Source: Candidatus Aminicenantota bacterium
GTDB lineage: Bacteria > Acidobacteriota > Aminicenantia > UBA2199
DNA length: 5,873 bases
Direction of reading: 5' to 3'
NCBI GenBank assembly: GCA_026393775.1
Contig: JAPKZM010000010.1
Span: 1 to 5,873 of the forward strand
The stretch's first letter is position 1. Every line of letters begins with the position of its first letter. A program made the position numbers and the translations under genes. This document shows, one piece after another, positions 1 through 5,873 of this stretch. Below the pieces are notes generated by a model, which was not told the DNA's origin, made no database searches, and saw nothing but the letters and a program-made list of their open reading frames with translations.

Positions 1-2
1 AG

Positions 3-500
3 GGCAAGCGGGTGGCCGAGTCGCTGATGGTCAATTACCAGCAGCAGAACGGCGTGGATATCCGCATCATCCGGATCTTCAACACCTACGGGCCGCGCAT
101 GGCCTTGAACGACGGCCGGGTGATCAGCAATTTCATCGTCCAAGCCCTACGCGGCGAACCGCTCACCATTTTCGGCCGCGGCGAGCAGACCCGTTCGTTC
201 TGCTATGTTTCCGACCTGATCGCTGGAACCATGCGCATGATGGAGCAGGAGCGGATCAGCGGTCCGGTCAACCTGGGCAATCCGGAGGAGATCACGATGC
301 TGGAACTGGCCGAGATGATCGTGAAGCTGACGAAATCGAAATCGCGGATCGTTTTCAAGAAACTCCCGGCCGACGATCCGGTGCGGCGCAAGCCGGACGT
401 GTCTTTGGCCAGGGAAAACCTCGGCTGGGAGATCAAGGTGCAATTGCTGGACGGTTTGCATGAGACCATCGCCTATTTTAAAAAAAAGCTGCCGGCATAA
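3..500 (+). CDS. uxs: UDP-glucuronate decarboxylase (UDP-xylose synthase)-like SDR enzyme, C-terminal part
   Basis: This is the 3' part (165 codons plus stop) of an extended short-chain dehydrogenase/reductase; the 5' half lies outside the window. The first readable residues are GKRVAE. In the UDP-xylose synthase family this follows Tyr-Asp-Glu, so Lys at bases 6-8 should be the lysine of the catalytic YxxxK pair and the tyrosine is cut off. Family signatures follow: RIFNTYGPRM, then NDGRVISNFIVQALRGEPLTIFG, then a QTRSFCYVSDL segment that helps form the sugar-nucleotide pocket. The end has the usual helical cap (LELAEMIVKLT) and the GWEIKVQLLDGL element. The family oxidises UDP-glucuronate at C4 with bound NAD+, decarboxylates it and yields UDP-xylose in the cytoplasm, for glycans or lipopolysaccharide. 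Other NAD-dependent sugar epimerases are the alternative, but the NDGRVISNFI block favours decarboxylase. The reading frame ends in an A8 run encoding Lys residues. A 56-base gap separates it from the next gene. Confidence 0.85.
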   Translation, partial: GKRVAESLMVNYQQQNGVDIRIIRIFNTYGPRMALNDGRVISNFIVQALRGEPLTIFGRGEQTRSFCYVSDLIAGTMRMMEQERISGPVNLGNPEEITMLELAEMIVKLTKSKSRIVFKKLPADDPVRRKPDVSLARENLGWEIKVQLLDGLHETIAYFKKKLPA

Positions 501-509
501 GCAAAGGTC

Positions 510-538
510 TTGGACCGGCGGGCGGTTGAAACAATAAA
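510..538 (+). promoter_or_regulatory. Weak candidate promoter upstream of the TPR gene
   Basis: TTGGAC (510-515) and AATAAA (533-538) are separated by 17 bases and lie just before the SD of the TPR gene. Both boxes match the sigma70 consensus only partly, and the transcription start would fall about 12 bases before the start codon, overlapping the SD region. That makes it a poor candidate. The genes may simply be cotranscribed with the upstream decarboxylase. Confidence 0.2.
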
Positions 539-556
539 TAACATGGAGGTCCTAAA

Positions 557-1588
557 ATGAAAAAACGTGGTTTTGCGAGCACGGTGTTCTTCTTGCTGAT
601 TTTTCTCTTCGCCATCCTGGCCGCCCCAGCCGAATCGGAGAAAAAAATAGCCAAAAAAGCCGGCAAATTGATGGCCAAAGCCTTGGAAGCGATCAACCAA
701 AAGCAGACCGACCTAGCTATCGATCTGCTGAATCAGACCCTGGCTCTGACCCCGAATAATGCCGTCGTGCATCACAACCTGGGAGTCATGCTCCATCAAA
801 AGGGGCTGATCGACGAGGCCATCGCTAGCTTCGAGAAAGCACTGCGACTGCAGCCCGATTACCAACACGCCCAGTTGGCCCTGCACCAAACGCTGTTTGA
901 GGCCGGCAAGAGCGCCAGTAGCAAGCAAGAGTTCGAAAAGTCCAACGGATACCTATTAAAGTTTAGAGACTTGCCTTATACGTATGTTGGGAAGGAAAAC
1001 GATACGATGCTGGCATGGGCGAGATATATCCTGGGCTTTAATTTTTTCAACCTGAAACAGTATCCTCAAGCGCAAGCGAATTTCGAATTATGCCAGGCGA
1101 TGGAAGGAATGGAAAAAGAGAATCTGGGCCTGTACGCTAATGCTACTTATTTCCTTGGATTAATTCATTCTATTAATAAACAATACGATAACTCAAACGT
1201 CAATTTCAAAAAATATTTGACGCTCTTTGTTGCGATGGAGAAGAAGCCAGAATTATATGCCCAGGCCAATTACTTCATTGCTGTCAACCTCTTCCAGCAG
1301 CTTGAGGCAAAGCTGGCCAAGGGCGAAGTGGCCGGATTGGCCGAGGCGGCCGCGGAGATCATGCCCTACCTCGAAGAAGCTATCGCCAATAAGCTCCCCA
1401 ACGAAGATGCCCATGTCATGCTGGGGAACTGCCACGTCTACCGCAAGGAATATGACAAAGCCCTGCAGGTCTACCAGCAGCTGATCGAGGCTTTTCCCCA
1501 GTCACCCCAGCTGAAAAGCTACCAGGTTTTCATGCAAGAACTGCAAAAAATGCAGAAGCAGGCTGAAAAACCGAAAAAGAAACGCTGA
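557..1588 (+). CDS. Secreted/periplasmic TPR-repeat protein of unknown role
   Basis: This is a 343-residue protein. The start is supported by a strong SD, GGAGG at 545-549, seven bases before ATG. Residues 1-25 form a classical Sec signal peptide: MKKR, a hydrophobic stretch FFLLIFLFAILA, and an A-P-A site with predicted cleavage after residue 25, so the mature protein should act outside the cytoplasm. The rest is almost all helical tetratricopeptide repeat. Clear units are at about residues 36-69, 70-103 (LGVMLHQKGLIDEAIASFEKAL), 151-184, 191-224 and 283-316 (LGNCHVYRKEYDKALQVYQQL), with degenerate linkers between. The C terminus is Lys-rich (KPKKKR). TPR arrays bind proteins or peptides and no catalytic motif is visible, so no specific function is assigned. 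The stop is one base from the tgt start, implying cotranscription. Residues of about 135-235 are encoded by DNA much more AT-rich than both flanks and use codons rare elsewhere here (AGA, TTA, CTA). TPRs in the central part are the least regular. Confidence 0.88.
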   Translation: MKKRGFASTVFFLLIFLFAILAAPAESEKKIAKKAGKLMAKALEAINQKQTDLAIDLLNQTLALTPNNAVVHHNLGVMLHQKGLIDEAIASFEKALRLQPDYQHAQLALHQTLFEAGKSASSKQEFEKSNGYLLKFRDLPYTYVGKENDTMLAWARYILGFNFFNLKQYPQAQANFELCQAMEGMEKENLGLYANATYFLGLIHSINKQYDNSNVNFKKYLTLFVAMEKKPELYAQANYFIAVNLFQQLEAKLAKGEVAGLAEAAAEIMPYLEEAIANKLPNEDAHVMLGNCHVYRKEYDKALQVYQQLIEAFPQSPQLKSYQVFMQELQKMQKQAEKPKKKR

Positions 1589-1589
1589 G

Positions 1590-2702
<1,113 letters not shown>

Positions 2703-2703
2703 G

Positions 2704-2991
2704 ATGCAGAACCAGAATATGCTGGTGCAACTCATTCCGTTTGTCGTTATTTTCGGCATTTTTTACCTGCTGATCATCATGCCGGCGCGCAAGAAGCAAA
2801 AGCAGCACCAGAACATGATCACTTCACTCCGGGGCGGGGAGCGCATCATCACCGCCGGCGGCATCTACGGGACCGTTTCGCGGGTCATGGATGACCGCTT
2901 CGAGATCCAGGTGGACGGCAATACCAAGCTGCAGATCACCAAGTCGTCCGTCGCCTCGGTCTTGGAAATGGGCGGCGACAAAACCAAGTAA
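2704..2991 (+). CDS. yajC: Sec translocon accessory subunit YajC
   Basis: This is a 95-residue single-pass inner-membrane protein, normal for the family. A short N terminus precedes one membrane helix at about residues 7-26 (LVQLIPFVVIFGIFYLLIIM). Next come the hallmark PARKKQKQHQ basic segment at the cytoplasmic face, the conserved small domain with GERIITAGGIYGTVSRVMDD (about 46-65), and a beta-rich tail with ITKSSVASVLE. YajC associates with SecD and SecF and with SecYEG; its exact job is unsettled and it is often dispensable. The start is fixed by AAAGGAG (2691-2697), which lies inside the end of tgt and six bases from the ATG. The tgt stop codon is one base upstream, so the two genes are transcriptionally and probably translationally linked. 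Confidence 0.95.
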   Translation: MQNQNMLVQLIPFVVIFGIFYLLIIMPARKKQKQHQNMITSLRGGERIITAGGIYGTVSRVMDDRFEIQVDGNTKLQITKSSVASVLEMGGDKTK

Positions 2992-3069
2992 TTTAAATAA
3001 GCCAGCTGCCTCAAAAAAATTGATGACCTTTTTTAAACGGCTACTGCAACAGGATTAAAGGAGAAAAAG
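2992..3069 (+). other. yajC-secD intergenic leader with secD Shine-Dalgarno
   Basis: This 78-base gap is the only sizeable space within the sec cluster. It contains the secD ribosome-binding site AAAGGAG (3057-3063), six bases before ATG. It also has an A7...T6 pair (about 3013-3034) that could form only a weak A-T stem. There is no GC-rich terminator hairpin and no recognisable -10/-35 pair, so transcription most likely reads through from yajC. Confidence 0.6.
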
Positions 3070-4617
3070 ATGGACAAGTCTATGACCTGGAAAATTGGTT
3101 TGATCGTGGCCGTGATCGCCCTGTCGATCTGGCTGCTCTGGCCATTGGATAAAAAAATCAATCTGGGGCTCGACCTGAAGGGCGGGATGCACCTGATCAT
3201 GGAGGTGGAAACCGACGAGGCCATTGCCATCCAAACCGATATGAGCGTCGCCCAATTGAAAAGTTTGTTCAAGGACGGCAGCATCAAGTATGATAAAATC
3301 ATCCGCAAGGGCTTCGACAAAATAGAGATCACCGGTTCTCTGCTCGATGACGAGCGCCGGATCAAGGATATCCTGGACGATGATTTCCGCGATTGGACCT
3401 ACACGGTCGGCGGCAACCTGGTCTCGCTGGCGCTGCGTCCCAACATCGAACAGCAGTTGCGTGACCAGTCGGTGGACCAGGCGCTGGAAACCATCCGCAA
3501 CCGCGTCGACGAATTCGGCGTGGCCGAACCCACGATCCAGAAAGAGGGCCTAGCCGGAGACAAGATATTGATAGAGCTCCCCGGCATCGACAACCCGGAG
3601 CGGGTTAAGAGCCTAATCAAGAGCACGGCCATGCTGGAATTCCGTTCCGTCGTCTCGGGGCCTTTCCTGACCGAAGAGGCGGCCCTGAAGGACTACAACG
3701 GCCAGCTCCCCGAAGACCTGGAGATCGTCAAGACCAATCCGCGGCGCCTGGACAAGGGCTTCTACGTGCTGAAAGCGGCCACGGTAGTCCCGGGCAAGGA
3801 CCTTAAAAGCGCGCGCCGCGCCCAGGACGAGTACGGCGCCCCTGCCGTCGGCTTCTCCTTTAATTCCCAGGGAGCTGCCCAGTTCGAAAAGTTCACCGCC
3901 GCCAACATCGGCAAGCAGCTGTCCATCGTCCTGGACGATCGCATCGAGAGCGTGGCAACGATCCAGGATGTGATCTCCGCCGACGGTATCATCCATGGAC
4001 GTTTTACGATCGATGAAGTGGACGACATCGTGCTGGTATTGCGCTCCGGCGCCCTGCCCGCGCCCTTGAAATATATCGAGGAGAGAACTATCGGCCCCTC
4101 GCTGGGCGCCGATTCCATCCGCAAGGGGCTCATGGCCTGCATCGGCGGCTTGCTGCTGGTAGTGCTGTTCATGCTGGTTTATTATCGGGCCGCAGGCATC
4201 AATTCGATCTTGGCCCTGCTGCTGAACATGCTGATCCTGATGGGCATCATGGCCTATTTCAAGGCCACCCTGTCCATGCCCGGTATCGCCGGCATCATCC
4301 TGTCAATCGGCATGGCCGTGGACGCCAACGTGCTCATCATTGAACGCATTCGCGAGGAACTCACCCTGGGCAAGTCGCCCAAATCGGCCATCGACGCCGG
4401 CTTCAAGAAAGCCTTCTGGACGATTTTCGATTCCAACCTGACCACGGTCATTTCGGCCGTTTTCCTGTTCCAGTTCGGGACCGGGCCGATCAAGGGCTTT
4501 GCCATCACCCTGATCATCGGCATCGCCGCCAGCATGTTCACCGCCATATTCGTCTCGCGGGTAATCTTCGACCTGACCTACGGCCGGCGCAAGAAGCTGG
4601 CCAAGATCAGCATATAG
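3070..4617 (+). CDS. secD: Protein translocase subunit SecD
   Basis: This is a 515-residue inner-membrane protein of the RND-like SecDF family. With SecF it uses the proton-motive force to help complete export of preproteins through SecYEG. The layout is standard: the first membrane helix at about 8-25; the conserved NLGLDLKGGMHLIMEVE (31-47) opening the periplasmic part; the P1 base with RNRVDEFGVAEPTIQKEG (143-160) and ILIELPGIDNPERV (166-179); a head segment; then GKQLSIVLDD and GRFTIDEV before the C-terminal bundle. Five more helices lie at about 353-372, 377-396, 403-423, 449-469 and 474-500. LSIGMAVDANVLIIERIREE (411-430) carries the conserved membrane Asp, here Asp418, equivalent to the proton-relay Asp of E. 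coli SecD. Length is typical of separate (unfused) SecD in many bacteria, without the long E. coli P1 extension. The start is supported by AAAGGAG six bases upstream. Nine bases separate its stop from secF. Confidence 0.97.
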   Translation: MDKSMTWKIGLIVAVIALSIWLLWPLDKKINLGLDLKGGMHLIMEVETDEAIAIQTDMSVAQLKSLFKDGSIKYDKIIRKGFDKIEITGSLLDDERRIKDILDDDFRDWTYTVGGNLVSLALRPNIEQQLRDQSVDQALETIRNRVDEFGVAEPTIQKEGLAGDKILIELPGIDNPERVKSLIKSTAMLEFRSVVSGPFLTEEAALKDYNGQLPEDLEIVKTNPRRLDKGFYVLKAATVVPGKDLKSARRAQDEYGAPAVGFSFNSQGAAQFEKFTAANIGKQLSIVLDDRIESVATIQDVISADGIIHGRFTIDEVDDIVLVLRSGALPAPLKYIEERTIGPSLGADSIRKGLMACIGGLLLVVLFMLVYYRAAGINSILALLLNMLILMGIMAYFKATLSMPGIAGIILSIGMAVDANVLIIERIREELTLGKSPKSAIDAGFKKAFWTIFDSNLTTVISAVFLFQFGTGPIKGFAITLIIGIAASMFTAIFVSRVIFDLTYGRRKKLAKISI

Positions 4618-4620
4618 GAG
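4616..4620 (+). promoter_or_regulatory. secF Shine-Dalgarno overlapping the secD stop codon
   Basis: AGGAG shares its first two bases with the TAG stop of secD (4615-4617) and lies six bases before the secF ATG at 4627. Ribosomes ending secD would uncover this site, so near-equal SecD and SecF synthesis by translational coupling is likely. It also decides the secF start. Confidence 0.8.
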
Positions 4621-4626
4621 CAGAAG

Positions 4627-5799
4627 ATGAAAATATTCAAGGAAGAACCCAAGATCAAGTTCATTAATAAAAGGTATTATGCTTTTGCCCTTTCAGGCCT
4701 GATCATCCTGGCCGGGATTTACATGTTTTTTACCCGCGGCTTCAACATGGGCATCGATTTTTCCGGCGGCACCCTGATCGAGGTCAGTTTTCTGAAAACA
4801 ACATCCATCCCGCAGGTCCGCAGCATGTTGAACAGGATCAACCTGGGCGATGCCCAGATCACGCGCATCGGCAATGAAAACAAGTTTTTCATCAAGACCT
4901 TGGCCTCGTTGAAAAAGCTGAACCTGCCCAATGCGGAGAAAATGGAAGCCGTCGAGGAGTACGAGCTCGTGGCCAGGGAAATGCGCAACAGCATGCTCGA
5001 TGATACTGAAAGGGACAAGGCCGCGGCCGGTAAGATCGACCTGAACAACACCGCCCAGGGCGAGATCGCCCGTTTCCTGCGCGACAAGGGCCTGGGCGAT
5101 GAAGACGCCCAGGAGAGCGCCAAGCTGATTATCGGCTTGCGCAAGAGCGGCAGCGGTATCATCAGCGATTTTTCCGCCCTGGAAAAAGCCGGCATCAAGC
5201 ACCGGGTCATGACCATGCTGCGCGACAACACCTTCCTGAGCAAATTCACCTTCCTCAGCGTAGAATTCGTCGGCCCGCAGGTGGGCAAGGAACTGCGCCG
5301 CAAGGCCGCCCTGGCCTGCATCTGGGCCTTGATCGGCATGCTGGTCTACATCGCCTTTCGCTTTAAATTCCTGTACGGCCTGTCAGGCATCATGACCCTG
5401 GCCCATGACGTCCTGGTCTCCCTGTCATTCGTCCTGTTTTTCAGGATTGAAATGTCGCTGCAGGTGGTCGCCGCCATCCTGACCATCGTCGGCTACTCGA
5501 TCAACGATACCATCGTGGTTTTTGACCGTTTGCGCGACAATCTCAAGATCATGAAAAAGGACGACCTCGAAGCCATCCTGGACAAGAGCCTGAACCAGAC
5601 CCTGAGCCGGTCGATCTTCACCTCGTTGACGGTTTTCTTGACCGTCATGTCCCTTTTCCTCTTCGGTGGGGAAGTGATCAGGCCTTTCGCCTTCACCATG
5701 CTGGTCGGCGTCATCGCCGGCTCTTACTCGACGATTTTCCAATCCTGCGCCTGGCTGAAAGTTTGGGAAAAATATTTCTTAAAAAGAAAAAAAAGTTGA
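4627..5799 (+). CDS. secF: Protein translocase subunit SecF with enlarged periplasmic domain
   Basis: This is a 390-residue partner of SecD in the proton-driven export motor of the inner membrane. Recognisable parts are: the first helix (about 17-36) ending in FTRGFNMGIDFSGGTLIEV (35-53), the SecD/F GG motif; EFVGPQVGKELRRKA (213-227) leading into the membrane bundle; helices at about 228-245, 251-272, 277-299, 328-347 and 354-375; AHDV with Asp261; and VGYSINDTIVVFDRLRDN (288-305) with the conserved Asn-Asp pair. SecF proteins are usually about 300-320 residues. The excess lies between the GG motif and EFVGP: about 169 residues here against roughly 90 in E. coli from memory. The extra part (about 95-195) is charged and helical. 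Its second half (137-190) resembles a ComEA/GspK-like helix-hairpin-helix unit. The frame is open throughout with no sign of a frameshift. The tail is Lys-rich (KRKKS). No GC-rich terminator follows. Confidence 0.96.
   Translation: MKIFKEEPKIKFINKRYYAFALSGLIILAGIYMFFTRGFNMGIDFSGGTLIEVSFLKTTSIPQVRSMLNRINLGDAQITRIGNENKFFIKTLASLKKLNLPNAEKMEAVEEYELVAREMRNSMLDDTERDKAAAGKIDLNNTAQGEIARFLRDKGLGDEDAQESAKLIIGLRKSGSGIISDFSALEKAGIKHRVMTMLRDNTFLSKFTFLSVEFVGPQVGKELRRKAALACIWALIGMLVYIAFRFKFLYGLSGIMTLAHDVLVSLSFVLFFRIEMSLQVVAAILTIVGYSINDTIVVFDRLRDNLKIMKKDDLEAILDKSLNQTLSRSIFTSLTVFLTVMSLFLFGGEVIRPFAFTMLVGVIAGSYSTIFQSCAWLKVWEKYFLKRKKS
5035..5196 (+). other. Helix-hairpin-helix-like insertion inside the SecF periplasmic domain
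   Basis: This encodes SecF residues 137-190. The pattern runs IDLNNTA, a helix with a KGLGDEDA turn, a second helix AKLIIGLRK, a Gly/Ser loop, then DFSALEKAGI. It follows the order seen in ComEA and GspK-type modules: (V/I)-D-(L/V)-N-x-A, then G-(I/L)-G/D turn, then A-x-x-I-I-x-x-R, then F-x-S-x-x-(D/E)-L-x-x-(V/A)-G-I. The segment is absent from ordinary SecF as I know it. This is pattern recognition by eye, and the fold and role are inferred. Confidence 0.4.
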
Positions 5800-5807
5800 A
5801 TTTTTAC

Positions 5808-5836
5808 TTGAATTCTTCTTTTTTTTATTGTATAAG
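5808..5836 (+). promoter_or_regulatory. Sigma70-type promoter for the gene downstream of secF
   Basis: TTGAAT (5808-5813) and TATAAG (5831-5836) have an ideal 17-base spacer. The -35 matches consensus at four of six positions and the -10 at five of six. The spacer is very T-rich and the whole 5800-5860 stretch is strongly AT-rich against the coding background. Transcription should begin at about 5842-5844. A second TTGAATT copy 12 bases upstream (5796-5802) overlaps the secF stop and is too far from the -10 to serve. The promoter suggests that the sec transcription unit ends here and a separately controlled + strand gene follows. Confidence 0.6.
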
Positions 5837-5842
5837 ACAATA
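5826..5842 (+). promoter_or_regulatory. Palindrome TATTGT-N5-ACAATA over the -10 box, candidate operator
   Basis: Two perfect 6-base arms, TATTGT (5826-5831) and ACAATA (5837-5842), flank a 5-base centre and enclose the -10 hexamer. A dimeric repressor bound here would block RNA polymerase. I do not recognise the regulator. Short palindromes are common by chance in AT-rich DNA, so this is a candidate only. Confidence 0.3.
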
Positions 5843-5873
5843 TGGAAATACTAAAAAAATCTCGCAGGGAGGC
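5842..5873 (+). CDS. Possible start of a downstream gene (leaderless), cut by the window end
   Basis: ATG at 5842 opens a frame reading MEILKKSRREA that is still open at the last base. It has no SD, but it lies six bases after the -10 box, almost exactly where transcription should begin, so it would be a leaderless start. The competing view is that this is untranslated leader and the real start lies just beyond the window, served by the SD at 5866-5872. Nothing can be said about function from about ten residues. Confidence 0.2.
   Translation, partial: MEILKKSRRE
5866..5872 (+). promoter_or_regulatory. Strong Shine-Dalgarno for a gene starting just past the window
   Basis: AGGGAGG lies at the very end of the window, about 23 bases downstream of the predicted transcription start at 5842-5844. 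At the spacing used by the other genes here (6-7 bases), the start codon would fall at about 5879-5880, outside the window. Confidence 0.5.

Noticed and set aside
480..488. A8 run followed by G near the end of the decarboxylase gene, a possible slippage site
   Set aside because: It encodes Lys-Lys-Lys three codons before the final residues. Slippage would change only the last few residues and there is no stimulatory structure nearby, so chance is enough.
506..516. Small hairpin GGTC-TTG-GACC after the decarboxylase stop
   Set aside because: It has only a four-base stem and no following T-run, so it does not support a terminator.
543..560. Five-codon ORF (ATG at 543) whose stop overlaps the TPR gene start
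   Set aside because: The ATG lies within the SD of the real gene and has no SD of its own. The overlap follows from the ATGGAGGT and ATGA base strings rather than a designed leader peptide.
3013..3034. A7 and T6 runs in the yajC-secD gap as a terminator or attenuator
   Set aside because: A pure A-T stem of about six pairs is too weak, and the operon logic requires read-through into secD.
5781..5826. Possible terminator after secF: A8G (5787-5795) pairs with CT8 (5818-5826)
   Set aside because: The nine-base stem is nearly all A-T with a 22-base loop, and its 3' arm overlaps the spacer of the likely promoter. It lacks the GC-rich stem of an intrinsic terminator.

Overview
The window reads as a chromosomal segment of a bacterium with a double-membrane (Gram-negative type) envelope and moderately GC-rich coding sequence. 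All genes lie on the + strand and are tightly packed. Nothing in it fixes the lineage. The tgt-yajC-secD-secF order is widespread in bacteria. The overall style, together with an unusually long SecF, would fit an Acidobacteriota/Aminicenantes-like or other deep-branching phylum, but that is a guess. No rRNA, tRNA, mobile element, CRISPR array or long repeat was seen.

Layout. Bases 3-500 are the C-terminal half of an extended short-chain dehydrogenase/reductase that looks like UDP-glucuronate decarboxylase (UDP-xylose synthase). It is probably the end of a sugar-nucleotide or surface-polysaccharide locus lying upstream. A 56-base gap leads to a secreted or periplasmic tetratricopeptide-repeat (TPR) protein (557-1588). 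One base later begins tgt (1590-2702), the queuosine tRNA-modifying transglycosylase. It runs one base short of yajC (2704-2991). After 78 bases comes secD (3070-4617), then secF (4627-5799), whose Shine-Dalgarno (SD) overlaps the secD stop. The last 74 bases are AT-rich and hold a well-formed sigma70-type promoter with a palindrome across its -10 box, a possible leaderless start, and a strong SD at the very end of the window. These point to another + strand gene just downstream.

How the genes work together. YajC, SecD and SecF form the accessory complex that associates with SecYEG and uses the proton gradient to help pull secreted proteins across the inner membrane. tgt is a frequent neighbour without a direct mechanistic link. 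The TPR protein is tied to this group by a one-base junction with tgt and by its own export signal, but its role is unknown.

Most of the window is ordinary housekeeping. The points worth a second look are a roughly 80-residue helical insertion in the SecF periplasmic domain that resembles a ComEA/GspK-type helix-hairpin-helix, an AT-rich block inside the TPR gene, a substitution in the TGT substrate pocket, an apparent internal promoter at the end of tgt, and the promoter/palindrome after secF. I do not see convincing evidence of a wholly new biological system.
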